Below, in pieces: positions 24,824-32,855 of a stretch of 53,565 nt of DNA. Both the position numbers and the translations under genes were made by a program. Every line of letters starts with the position of its first letter. The first letter of the stretch is position 1. The notes under the pieces were generated by a model, which saw only the letters and a list, made by a program, of their open reading frames with translations, was not told where the DNA came from and made no database searches. Origin of the DNA: Candidatus Gastranaerophilales bacterium (GTDB taxonomy: Bacteria > Cyanobacteriota > Vampirovibrionia > Gastranaerophilales > Gastranaerophilaceae); assembly GCA_944324235.1 (NCBI GenBank), contig CALUVN010000006.1, positions 1 through 53,565 on the forward strand. The letters run 5' to 3'.

Positions 24824-26184
24824 TTTTTCTCCATTAAATAGAGGGTGCGTGCGGTATCTGATATTTTTTCTTTTTTGATGAAATTATAATGTTTTCCGAA
24901 AACAGATTCAAAATTTTCCTGAGTATAATCATCAAATACATCTTTACGGTTAAGCAGCATTTTTTGGACTTTGGAATCCTGTTTGTCTACGAATTCAATA
25001 ATCATATACCTGCTTATTGAGCTGAAATACTCCGCCATATTTTCAAATGGGATGTTGCACGTAAATCTCAGGTGGTGAATAAGAGCTAGTGCAAGGATTA
25101 AATCGACATTGGAAGCTCTTTGGGAGAGACTTTTGCGTTCTTTATTTGCCCAGCCGAGAGACGGCGACGGATTGGAAAGGTCTGACACAAGCGGGAAGAT
25201 ATTTGTTTCTTTATCATGTTTTATTTTCAAATAATTTTTCTCAATAGCCATTTTATCAATATCAAAAGCAATTACTTTTGAACCGTTGTCTGAAAAAATT
25301 CTTGAGAAAATCCCTGTGTTGCTCCCGAAATCCCACACAATTTCCGGATTAATGATATTTCGAAAATTGTCTATTATTTTCTTTTTCTCTTCAAAACTTT
25401 TTTCTGTATAGTTTGTAAAACTGTAATAATCTCCCCATTCAGTTTCATATTTTGGCAGGTTTATGCTTTCAACCGTACTTTGAAGATTTTTGATAATATT
25501 TTGCAGCTGCATTTTGGAGATTTTGATATTGGTAACTTTTTTGGAGTTGTCGGAATATTTGTTTTGCATACGGCAGTGGAGATGAATATGGGTAAACAGA
25601 TTCAGGTTGAATTTTGTCTTGAAAGGCAGAAGTTTGGAAGTCAGTTCAAGCGGAATACCGTTTATGTTCATCAGAAAAAGTCCGTTTAAATTCAAGTCAG
25701 TGTACGCCATAAGCGCAAGCGGTGCGATAAAGTTTTCACAAAACTGCCTGTACGCCACCCATGCAGAACCTTCTTCGTAATTTTCAAATGAGGATGTATC
25801 TATCAACAGCGGTTTGTTATTCAGAAACTGGATATTGAAACAGTTTGCATCCTTTAATGACATATCAAATTCCAGAGCAGTCTGCTGAATTTTTAATGTA
25901 GCAAGCGCGGCATCTTTCAGCTGCGAAAAACACCACTCCCAAGGATATGATACAAATACCTGTTCAGGTTTTATGACAATACAATCTTCTCCTCTCCGGA
26001 TTTCTTCGTGTTTGACTAGAAGGTGTGCGGCGGTTAAGTTTTCGTACAATCCCGATTGCATTAGTTTTTCATATTCGGGTCTGTATCTTTCATAAATTTT
26101 TCTTATGTAAACTCCGTTTTCTACAAATACACCAGCATCAGGATCTTTGAAAGAAGATTCCTCTTTAATATTACTGTTTGTCAT
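24820..26184 (-). CDS. SAM-dependent methyltransferase with N-terminal accessory domain
   Basis: 454 residues. The C-terminal half (about 265-450) is a class I methyltransferase: motif I VWDFGSNTGIFS, AFDIDK at the end of strand 2, and an LALALIHHL motif IV region. The N-terminal half has the character of envelope/nodulation-type methyltransferase partners (LLVKHEEI, EQVFVSYPWEWCFSQLKDAALATL). It starts 14 nt inside the small YLDPGTG gene (GGGAAAC upstream) and overlaps the sulfatase gene by 4 nt. It probably methylates a surface glycan or lipid precursor; the acceptor is unknown. Confidence 0.8.
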   Translation of the reverse strand: MTNSNIKEESSFKDPDAGVFVENGVYIRKIYERYRPEYEKLMQSGLYENLTAAHLLVKHEEIRRGEDCIVIKPEQVFVSYPWEWCFSQLKDAALATLKIQQTALEFDMSLKDANCFNIQFLNNKPLLIDTSSFENYEEGSAWVAYRQFCENFIAPLALMAYTDLNLNGLFLMNINGIPLELTSKLLPFKTKFNLNLFTHIHLHCRMQNKYSDNSKKVTNIKISKMQLQNIIKNLQSTVESINLPKYETEWGDYYSFTNYTEKSFEEKKKIIDNFRNIINPEIVWDFGSNTGIFSRIFSDNGSKVIAFDIDKMAIEKNYLKIKHDKETNIFPLVSDLSNPSPSLGWANKERKSLSQRASNVDLILALALIHHLRFTCNIPFENMAEYFSSISRYMIIEFVDKQDSKVQKMLLNRKDVFDDYTQENFESVFGKHYNFIKKEKISDTARTLYLMEKK

Positions 26185-26377
26185 TGTTTCCCTTTTTAAA
26201 AAGTCCGATAACTTTGTCTTTCCATATATTAAAAGTACATCCTACCCCTACACAGCCTGCAATAAGCATCTGCAAAATCATACTGCCCGTTCCGGGGTCA
26301 AGATACGCGAATGCATACTGCGGCACTATTGCATTTATTAATACAATAATTCCCAGAAAATATAAATTCTTTTTCAA
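26171..26377 (-). CDS. Small secreted/membrane YLDPGTG protein
   Basis: 68 residues from a TTG at 26377 with GGAGGGGAG just upstream; longer readings would translate the ribosome binding site. A signal-like segment (MKKNLYFLGIIVLINAIVPQYAFA) is followed by AYLDPGTGSMILQMLIAGCVGVG, a second hydrophobic helix, then a basic tail (WKDKVIGLFKKGN). This YLDPG[TS]GS family recurs at the head of envelope cassettes with a methyltransferase and a sulfatase-like gene, as here. Function unknown; it may be a membrane-anchored cofactor of the two enzymes. Confidence 0.75.
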   Translation of the reverse strand: MKKNLYFLGIIVLINAIVPQYAFAYLDPGTGSMILQMLIAGCVGVGCTFNIWKDKVIGLFKKGNNDKQ

Positions 26378-26434
26378 AATCTCCCCTCCATATACAACAA
26401 TATTAAACCATAAAAAATTAAATATAAAAAACAA

Positions 26435-26463
26435 TTTACAAAAACGCGGAAAGAATATAAAAT
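26435..26463 (+). promoter_or_regulatory. Sigma70 promoter of the flavoprotein gene
   Basis: -35 TTTACA (26435-26440), 17-bp spacer, -10 TAAAAT (26458-26463). The expected start near 26470 supports translation from the ATG at 26488 rather than the TTG at 26467. Confidence 0.55.
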
Positions 26464-26487
26464 TATTTGTATAAAGGAGAGTTTGAG

Positions 26488-27111
26488 ATGAAAGTTTTGA
26501 TGATTAACGGAAGCTGCAAAAAGAACGGATGCACATTTACCGCATTAAGCGAGATAGCAAAAGTTTTAAATGAAGATAATATTGAAACCGAAATAATCCA
26601 AACGGGAAATACTCCGATTAGAGACTGCATAGGTTGCGGAGCATGCAGAAAAACAGATGAAGGTTGTGTTTTTAAAGACGATATGGTGAATGAAATTATT
26701 GAAAAAGCCAAAACGTCAGACGGATTTATCTTTGGCACACCTGTTTATTATGCTCATCCGAGCGGCAGAATTCTTTCGCTTCTGGATAGAGTATTTTACG
26801 CAGGCGGTGCAAATTTTGCCTACAAACCTGCTGCCGCAATTGCCTCTGCAAGACGTGCAGGAACAACTGCTTCAGTTGACGTGATTAATAAATACTTTAC
26901 GATTTGCAATATGCCTGTTGTATCTTCAAACTACTGGAATATGGTTCACGGTAATTCTCCTGACGAAGTAAGACAGGATTTGGAAGGCTTGCAGATTATG
27001 AGAACTCTGGGATATAATATGGCATGGATGCTCAAATGTATTGAGGCCGGAAAAAATGCAGGTATTACTCCTAAAAAAGAAGATAAAGTCTGGACTAATT
27101 TTATAAGATAA
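26488..27111 (+). CDS. Flavodoxin-fold NAD(P)H-dependent FMN reductase (WrbA/multimeric flavodoxin family)
   Basis: 207 residues, ATG 10 nt after AAGGAG. Flavodoxin-like fold: MKVLMINGSCKKNGCTFTAL for the FMN phosphate loop, a CIGCGACRKTDEGC cluster near 49-62, and GTPVYYAHPSGRILSLLDR near 85-103. The four-Cys cluster is characteristic of iron-sulfur-flavoprotein-like members and could hold an Fe-S centre. It probably moves electrons to a small substrate or protects from oxygen. It is followed after 4 bp by a YkgJ gene and may form an operon with it. Confidence 0.85.
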   Translation: MKVLMINGSCKKNGCTFTALSEIAKVLNEDNIETEIIQTGNTPIRDCIGCGACRKTDEGCVFKDDMVNEIIEKAKTSDGFIFGTPVYYAHPSGRILSLLDRVFYAGGANFAYKPAAAIASARRAGTTASVDVINKYFTICNMPVVSSNYWNMVHGNSPDEVRQDLEGLQIMRTLGYNMAWMLKCIEAGKNAGITPKKEDKVWTNFIR

Positions 27112-27115
27112 ATTT

Positions 27116-27697
27116 ATGCTGAACAATTATAAACTTTATTTAGATTTTTTAAACGGAAAACTTCAAAAATTTTTTGAAGCACAGTCACCGTACATTGCCT
27201 GTAAAAGAGGGTGTGCAAAGTGCTGTCAAAACGGAGAATATCCGTTTTCGCAAGTAGAATTTGAATACATAATGAAGGGGTTCAGTATTCTCCCTGCGGA
27301 AAAAAGACAGGTTATTCTGAACAGGATTGCGGAAACTAAACTTGCCAAAAAGAATTTCACGGGTGAAAAATTTTTATATGAGTGTCCGTTTCTTGTAAAC
27401 AACGAGTGCGCGGTTTATGATCATCGCGGAATAATCTGCCGCTCTTTCGGGTTGATTTATACTGTAGAGGGGGAAGATAAGCCGAAAGTTCCGTTTTGTG
27501 TGTATCAAGGACTGAATTATTCCAATGTTTTTGACCCCGAAACCGGCATGATTCCGACCGAAAAATATAAATCCCTCAATATTCCTCAGGAACCGCTGGC
27601 ATACAATGTCGGTTACGAATTTTTGACAAACGAAGATTTCGGTAAACTTTATAAATTCAGATTTGGTGAAAAAAAGCCGCTCATTGATTGGTTTTAA
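27116..27697 (+). CDS. YkgJ-family cysteine cluster protein
   Basis: 193 residues with CKRGCAKCCQ near 30-38 (CxxxCxxCC), CPF near 83, CAVYDHRGIICRSFG near 90-105 and FC near 119. This is the YkgJ/UPF0153 pattern, thought to bind iron-sulfur or zinc. The function of the family is not settled. Only 4 bp separate it from the flavoprotein, so redox cooperation is possible. It precedes tRNA-Thr but has no transcriptional link to it, since the tRNA has its own -10. Confidence 0.85.
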   Translation: MLNNYKLYLDFLNGKLQKFFEAQSPYIACKRGCAKCCQNGEYPFSQVEFEYIMKGFSILPAEKRQVILNRIAETKLAKKNFTGEKFLYECPFLVNNECAVYDHRGIICRSFGLIYTVEGEDKPKVPFCVYQGLNYSNVFDPETGMIPTEKYKSLNIPQEPLAYNVGYEFLTNEDFGKLYKFRFGEKKPLIDWF

Positions 27698-27735
27698 GAA
27701 ATTATAAAAAGTGAACATTTTCAAAAAAACTTTGC

Positions 27736-27741
27736 TATAAT
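27736..27741 (+). promoter_or_regulatory. -10 element of tRNA-Thr
   Basis: TATAAT ending 10 bp before the mature tRNA 5' end, so initiation falls 3-4 nt upstream of the gene. A poor -35 candidate (TGAACA) lies 18 bp upstream. Confidence 0.55.
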
Positions 27742-27751
27742 ATAACAGTAA

Positions 27752-27824
27752 GCCGATATAGCTCAGATGGTAGAGCAGCTCATTCGTAATGAGCAGGTCA
27801 AGGGTTCGAGCCCCTTTATCGGCT
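27752..27824 (+). tRNA. tRNA-Thr (anticodon CGT)
   Basis: 73 nt fold as a cloverleaf: acceptor GCCGATA/TATCGGC, D stem GCTC/GAGC, anticodon stem GCTCA/TGAGC with loop TTCGTAA (CGT), T stem AAGGG/CCCTT with TTCGAGC loop, discriminator T. The 3' CCA is not encoded. Confidence 0.95.
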
Positions 27825-27905
27825 TTCTCGCTGAAAATTTTAATTGTAAAATTAAATAAACAGTGCTAAAATCAGTGCATACACAGATTGGAGAGAATTA
27901 AAACA

Positions 27906-28934
27906 ATGGAAACAAAAACGAATATCGACTGGGCAAACTTAGGTTTTGGTTATATAAAAACGGATTACAGATTTGTCACAAATTACAGAGACGGTCACTG
28001 GGATAACGGAGAATTATCTACGGAAGCAACCGTTACATTGGATGAAAGTGCCGGAGTTTTACAGTATGCACAAACATGTTTTGAGGGATTGAAAGCTTAC
28101 CGGACAGTTGACGGGCATGTTGTATGTTTCCGTCCTGACCTGAACGCTAAAAGAATGGCTGATTCATGCCGCAGACTGGAAATGCCTGTTTATCCGGAAG
28201 AAAAATTCGTCGAAGCCGTTGAAAAAGTTGTTAAGGCTAATATTGATTTTGTTCCGCCGTACGGTACAGGTGCAACTTTATATTTGAGACCGTATATGTT
28301 CGGCACAAACAACGTAATAGGGGTAAAACCTGCTGAAGAATATCAGTTCAGAATTTTTGCAACACCTGTCGGCCCTTATTTTAAAGGCGGTGCTAAACCT
28401 ATCACAGTCAGAATTTCAGACTTTGACAGAGCTGCCCCTCACGGTACAGGTCATATTAAAGCAGGATTGAATTATGCAATGAGCCTTCATGCTATTGTTG
28501 ATGCGCACAATAAAGGGTTCAATGAAAATATCTACCTTGATTCCGCTACAAGAACAAAAATTGAAGAAACAGGCGGCGCTAATATTATTTTCGTAACTAA
28601 AGATAATAAAGTTGTAACGCCTAAATCAAATACAATTCTCCCGTCTATTACCCGCCGTTCTTTGATGTATGTTGCAGAACACTACTTAGGATTAAAAGCG
28701 GAAGAAAGAGAAATCCGTCTTGAGGAAGTTAAAGACTTTAAAGAATGTGCACTCTGCGGTACGGCTGCAGTGCTTTCTCCTGTCGGTAAAATCGTTGACC
28801 ACGGTAAAGAAATTCTTATCCCGTCAGGTATGAACGAAATGGGCGAAATTACCAAAAAACTTTACGACACTTTGACCGGTATTCAAATGGGCAGAATTGA
28901 AGCTCCTGAAGGCTGGCTGAGAATTATTAAGTAA
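27906..28934 (+). CDS. ilvE: Branched-chain amino acid aminotransferase
   Basis: 342 residues from the ATG at 27906 (GGAGAG upstream). Fold-type IV PLP enzyme of the larger BCAT class: LQYAQTCFEGLKAY, RPDLNAKRMADSCRR, LYLRPYMFGTN, PLP-lysine in GHIKAGLNYA, and ETGGANIIFV. It transfers amino groups between 2-oxoglutarate and Val/Leu/Ile keto acids, the last step of their synthesis. It is a single gene here. A long-stem inverted repeat follows, shared with the convergent holB. Confidence 0.94.
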   Translation: METKTNIDWANLGFGYIKTDYRFVTNYRDGHWDNGELSTEATVTLDESAGVLQYAQTCFEGLKAYRTVDGHVVCFRPDLNAKRMADSCRRLEMPVYPEEKFVEAVEKVVKANIDFVPPYGTGATLYLRPYMFGTNNVIGVKPAEEYQFRIFATPVGPYFKGGAKPITVRISDFDRAAPHGTGHIKAGLNYAMSLHAIVDAHNKGFNENIYLDSATRTKIEETGGANIIFVTKDNKVVTPKSNTILPSITRRSLMYVAEHYLGLKAEEREIRLEEVKDFKECALCGTAAVLSPVGKIVDHGKEILIPSGMNEMGEITKKLYDTLTGIQMGRIEAPEGWLRIIK

Positions 28935-28954
28935 TAAAAAACAACAATTATAAT

Positions 28955-29026
28955 AAAGAAGAAATGTTTTGATTACTGTTATGCGATTGCAATAAAAACG
29001 CAGAGTTTGAAAAATGTTTCTTCTTT
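28955..29026. terminator. Possible bidirectional terminator between ilvE and holB
   Basis: AAAGAAGAAA (28955-28964) pairs with TTTCTTCTTT (29017-29026), followed by a T-rich run. The loop is long (about 50 nt) and the stem AT-rich, so this is a weak call supported mainly by its position between convergent genes. Confidence 0.4.
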
Positions 29027-29053
29027 TTTTATAAATTTTTTGATAAAATTTTT

Positions 29054-29917
29054 TCAGCCATTCAAAACCAGTTCAAACGCAAGGTTTTCAATTACGTTTT
29101 GGGCATTCATATTCAGTTGAAGCTGTTTTTTTGCTGTTTCTGCCGCGTTAAAGTCGTGCAGAAGTTTTGTGTTTAGCCCGTTGGATTTAATCAATGCACC
29201 TATGTAATTTTGTACCTGAGTCAGAACAGTAAGCGGCTCGTTTTCGCCTGTGAGGGCATAGAGTTTGTCGTTCAAATCCAGAACCCCGTCGCGTTCAAGC
29301 GACGGATAACCTTCCATTGCCTCCCGCACAATTTCAAAAGAATTATCTTCAGCTTTCATTGACGGAACAAAAAATGACTGCGCCCGCGAAACTACCGTTG
29401 TAATCATATCGGTTTTGTCTTTTGTTAAAAAGAAGAATGTTGTCGCAGACGGCGGTTCTTCAAAAGTTTTCAGCAGGGCGTTAGCTGCATCTTCCTGAAA
29501 ATTTATTCCGTTCAGCCCCTGAATGTTTCCGTCGGCATCCTTGTCGCAGAATATGTAAACCCTGTGGTATTCAGATGTTACAAGCAGGTCATTTTTAATT
29601 TTTCTTGCCTGCGTAATTGAAATTACCGTTTTGGAGGTATCGTCTGCTGGTTTGTTGTCAACTTTTGAAACTGTAAGCACTGCAGGGTGGTTATTTTCTC
29701 TAATCCAGCGGCAGTTCAGACAGTCGCATTCAGGAGTATGCGTGCCTTTGCAGTTAAGCATCCGCGCAATTTCCAGCGCCAGATTGTACTGGGCTTCCAA
29801 ATCCGAGCCGTAAAATAAAATGCAGTGAGCAATATTTTTATCGGAACTGTTGATTCCGTTTTCAAAATATTTTGTCAGAAAAGGATAAGTTTCTCTTATA
29901 CTATTTGAGTATGGCAT
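29054..29917 (-). CDS. holB: DNA polymerase III delta' subunit
   Basis: 287 residues from the ATG at 29917 (GAGGTGG just upstream). It is clamp-loader-like: AHCILFYGSDLEAQYNLA in place of a Walker A, consistent with ATPase-inactive delta'; a zinc-binding cluster CKGTHTPECDCLNC near 55-68; ANALLKTFEEPPSATTFFFLT (sensor/SRC region, lacking the exact SRC); and a C-terminal helical collar domain. Together with delta and tau it loads the DnaN ring. Its start overlaps the end of holA by 17 nt, giving a coupled holA-holB pair. Confidence 0.87.
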   Translation of the reverse strand: MPYSNSIRETYPFLTKYFENGINSSDKNIAHCILFYGSDLEAQYNLALEIARMLNCKGTHTPECDCLNCRWIRENNHPAVLTVSKVDNKPADDTSKTVISITQARKIKNDLLVTSEYHRVYIFCDKDADGNIQGLNGINFQEDAANALLKTFEEPPSATTFFFLTKDKTDMITTVVSRAQSFFVPSMKAEDNSFEIVREAMEGYPSLERDGVLDLNDKLYALTGENEPLTVLTQVQNYIGALIKSNGLNTKLLHDFNAAETAKKQLQLNMNAQNVIENLAFELVLNG

Positions 29918-30857
29918 TTTCCACCTCTTCTTCAATATCAAGCGCCTGTCCCGATTTAATTCTGTATTCGGCATCCGTCAGATTTTGTTTGAGAGCGACG
30001 AGATTTTTCAGCGAAGTATTTTTAAGTTTTTGGAGCGTTTTTTGTACGACAAATTCGTGCTGGCCTGTGAGGCGCGAAAGCTCGTAGTTTGAAAGTTTCC
30101 CTGACTTTGCTTTCAATATAATCCAGCGTCTCAGCATGGTTTGAAGAGTTGCCAGAATTTCAAGCGGATGTTTTTTGTCGAGGAGTTTATGAAATTCCAT
30201 TAGCGCCCTGTCTTTTTCATTTTGCATAAGCAAATCCGAAAATGCAAACAAATCTTCATTCGAAATACAAATTTCTTTCACCATGGCAGCCGTAATATTT
30301 TCTGACGGGTAAGCCAGAAGTTTAAGTTTGTCCAATTCTGTATCAAGCTGCCGCAGGTTGTTGCCGACCTGAATAATCAAATCCTTAACAGCGTCGGCAT
30401 CAGGTTTAATCCCTTTTGATTTTGCCTGTTTTTTCACCCAATCTTCAAGCTCTGCCGTTTTATATGTCGGGATTGTCGGGAATTCTTTAGCATTGAATTT
30501 TGACAGCAGCTTAAAGAATTTTTTGCGGCTGTCCAGTTTTTTACCTTCGTTTCTCGGAAGGCATGCAAGAAAAACTATATCAAGATTTTCGTTATTATTT
30601 TCAAGTGCGGCTGTTATTTCTTTTATTTCTTTATCTTCAAAAGTTTTGGAAAAGTAATCAAGACAGTTTATAACAATTAGCATTTTTCCAAACATCATGG
30701 GCTGGGTTCGCAAAATCGCGATAAGGTCTGCAAACTTTGGATTGTCGCAGGTCTTAAAACTCATTTCAAGAAAATTTTTGTCGAGACTTTTCTTTAAATT
30801 TTCGATTTCTTTTTCTATGTTAAAATCTTCTTCGCCATAAAAAAAATATACTGCCAT
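29901..30857 (-). CDS. holA: DNA polymerase III delta subunit
   Basis: 318 residues. The start is the ATG at 30857 (MAVYFFYGEEDFNIEKEIE), the normal HolA N-terminus; upstream in-frame sequence is non-coding and carries the promoter. An N-terminal pseudo-ATPase domain contains RTQPMMFGKML near 51-61, which corresponds to the clamp-opening QxMxLF-type element of delta. The collar domain lies at about 200-318 (LLDKKHPLEILATLQTMLRRW). It opens the beta ring during loading. No Shine-Dalgarno sequence lies before the ATG; a TATAAT exactly 6 nt upstream suggests a leaderless mRNA from the shared palindromic promoter. Confidence 0.9.
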   Translation of the reverse strand: MAVYFFYGEEDFNIEKEIENLKKSLDKNFLEMSFKTCDNPKFADLIAILRTQPMMFGKMLIVINCLDYFSKTFEDKEIKEITAALENNNENLDIVFLACLPRNEGKKLDSRKKFFKLLSKFNAKEFPTIPTYKTAELEDWVKKQAKSKGIKPDADAVKDLIIQVGNNLRQLDTELDKLKLLAYPSENITAAMVKEICISNEDLFAFSDLLMQNEKDRALMEFHKLLDKKHPLEILATLQTMLRRWIILKAKSGKLSNYELSRLTGQHEFVVQKTLQKLKNTSLKNLVALKQNLTDAEYRIKSGQALDIEEEVENAILK

Positions 30858-30882
30858 AATTTTATTATATAATAAAATTATG
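30855..30882. promoter_or_regulatory. Perfect 28-bp palindromic divergent promoter containing both start codons
   Basis: The half-site CATAATTTTATTAT (30855-30868) is followed by its exact reverse complement (30869-30882). It begins with the reverse complement of the holA ATG and ends with the kinase ATG. Each strand carries TATAAT (plus 30868-30873; minus 30869-30864) exactly 6 nt from its start codon, so both transcripts would begin at or beside the ATG. The two -10 elements overlap by 2 bp and can hardly be used at once. Confidence 0.7.
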
Positions 30883-32541
30883 AGGAAGTTTGATTTTTTC
30901 AGCCAGTTTAGGGATGCTGTAATTGTTACCGATAACAAATATAACGTTGTGTATAAAAACCATTCGTTCGACAGGGTTTTTAAGAATTTTACGGATATAA
31001 AAAAGTTCTCCCACAATTCGAATTTTGATATCTGCCCGCTGAGCAACGACGGTATTGAAAATTATACACCTATTTTTAACGCGATAAATTCCAAAGAAGA
31101 TTTCTTCTCGCGGATTTCTTATCAGATAACCCCATCTGAAATAAAATATTTTGACCTTACTGCAATTAAAAGAAGCAAATACACAATAATGATTTTTTCT
31201 GACGTAACAGAGCAGGTGCAAAACGAAGCTTTAAATAAGCGTCTTAAAACACTTACCAGCGGGGTAGAAGCTTTGAATGCGGAAAATGAAGAACTGAGGA
31301 AAATTAAACAAAACGCACAATCGCAGGCTATCCGTATTGCCCTCATAAACAAAGTTTCCAATATTATCAGAGAATCCATAGACATTTCTTCAATTCTTGA
31401 ATCTACACTGTCCGAACTTTCCATGATGTTCGGGACATATAACGCCTACTATGCTTCAAGCTGCGAGGACGGATTTAAAATAGAAGAATCCTTTGGCGAT
31501 ACAGTCCGCGCAAAGTGCGGGCAAATTGTAAAATTTGACGAAGTTGCGACCAAAACTATTGCAGGACGCGAGATTTCGGTTAGCAACTGTCTTATGGAAT
31601 ATGCAGGTGCGAAACCTCTTAAACAACCTGTTATGAGAATTATCGTCCCTGTTCATAATATGCAAAACGTAACGGGCATCATAGTTTTGCTTACCCGTCA
31701 GATAAGAGAACTTCCTGATGAAATCGAAATTCTGGAAGCTGTTTCCTCCCAGCTTGGCAGCGCAATTATTCGTGCGGAACTCTACCAGAAAAATATCAGA
31801 ACGGTTAATGAACTCCAAAAAACCCTGAAAGAATTGAAAGAAACCCAAATCCAGCTGATTAATTCCGAAAAAATGGCCTCCCTCGGCCAGCTTGTTGCAG
31901 GCGTCGCCCATGAAATTAATACACCTGTCGCCTCTATAAAATCAAATAACGGAATCATGGCAAAGTTTATTCCGAAGATTACAGACCCCGAAATCGCTGA
32001 CATACTCAAAGAAATCAACGAAATTGACGCGGACGCTATCCAGCGGATAAGCAATATTGTCGTCTCACTGAAAAAATTTGTCCGCCTTGATGAAGCTGAA
32101 CTTCAGGAAGCTGATATTAATAAAGAACTCGATTTGACCCTGAATTTGATAAGACATGAAACCAAGAACAGAATAGACGTAGTCAAACTTTACGGGGATA
32201 TCCCGATGATAAAATGCTACCCTAACATGCTCAATCAGGTTTTTACAAATATTCTCGTAAATGCCTGCCAGGCGATTGAAGGTAACGGGAAAATAACAAT
32301 CAGTACGGATTTTCAGGATAATAAATTAATCGTAAAAATTAAAGATACAGGGCGCGGAATTCCTGAAGATGCCCTCCACAAGATATTTACCGCCGGTTAT
32401 ACTACAAAAGGTGTAGGCGTAGGCACAGGACTCGGTCTTGCAATTTGTACAAAAATAATAGAAAAGCACAAGGGCGAAATTAAGGTAAACAGTGAGGTTG
32501 GCGTCGGCAGCGAGTTTATTATTACTATCTGTAGTGAGTAG
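30880..32541 (+). CDS. Soluble sensor histidine kinase with PAS and GAF domains
   Basis: 553 residues without membrane segments. A PAS-like domain covers about 5-115 (DAVIVTDNKYNVVYKN ... YTIMIFSDVTEQV), followed by a coiled coil (about 120-150), a GAF-like domain (about 155-305), HisKA with His344 in VAHEINTPVASI, and HATPase with N-box NILVNACQAI, DTGRGIP and GTGLGLAI. The HisKA/HATPase type resembles NtrB-like kinases. No response regulator is adjacent, so it is an orphan whose partner is elsewhere. It diverges from holA across a palindromic promoter and has no Shine-Dalgarno sequence. A cytosolic signal (redox or ligand at the GAF) is inferred. Confidence 0.88.
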   Translation: MRKFDFFSQFRDAVIVTDNKYNVVYKNHSFDRVFKNFTDIKKFSHNSNFDICPLSNDGIENYTPIFNAINSKEDFFSRISYQITPSEIKYFDLTAIKRSKYTIMIFSDVTEQVQNEALNKRLKTLTSGVEALNAENEELRKIKQNAQSQAIRIALINKVSNIIRESIDISSILESTLSELSMMFGTYNAYYASSCEDGFKIEESFGDTVRAKCGQIVKFDEVATKTIAGREISVSNCLMEYAGAKPLKQPVMRIIVPVHNMQNVTGIIVLLTRQIRELPDEIEILEAVSSQLGSAIIRAELYQKNIRTVNELQKTLKELKETQIQLINSEKMASLGQLVAGVAHEINTPVASIKSNNGIMAKFIPKITDPEIADILKEINEIDADAIQRISNIVVSLKKFVRLDEAELQEADINKELDLTLNLIRHETKNRIDVVKLYGDIPMIKCYPNMLNQVFTNILVNACQAIEGNGKITISTDFQDNKLIVKIKDTGRGIPEDALHKIFTAGYTTKGVGVGTGLGLAICTKIIEKHKGEIKVNSEVGVGSEFIITICSE

Positions 32542-32855
32542 TATTTGTAAACAAATGTTATGAAATCCGTCTTGATATATTTGAATTTTAGCTAATGTTA
32601 AAAAAACATTCATACTGCTTTTATAAATAATACATATAATGCAAGCAAAGATTAGAAAAATATGTTAATATAATAGTATAAAGTGTTTGTGTTACCCTTA
32701 ATAAAATTCTGATTAGCAAGCACTAAATTCCCTAATCAAAAAACAGTTTGTTTACAAAAATTAATAAAAGTAGGTAAAAAAGGCAATATCATTCTCCAAA
32801 AATTTTTTATAAAGAAGTGAAGGTAGAATGATAATGTAGTGTCGGAGGAATGTAG
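32542..32855. other. 314-bp gene-free stretch upstream of the HEAT-repeat gene
   Basis: Very AT-rich. A TATAAT-like element near 32670 would give a leader of about 170 nt. An inverted repeat, TGATTAG (32710-32716) and CTAATCA (32732-32738), could fold in that leader. The proximal end carries GGAGGA before the ATG. No recognised riboswitch or coding frame. Confidence 0.4.

Noticed and set aside
26110-26125. TTTTCTACA inside the methyltransferase gene as a DnaA box
   Set aside because: A single copy in coding sequence, explained by codon use in AT-rich DNA.
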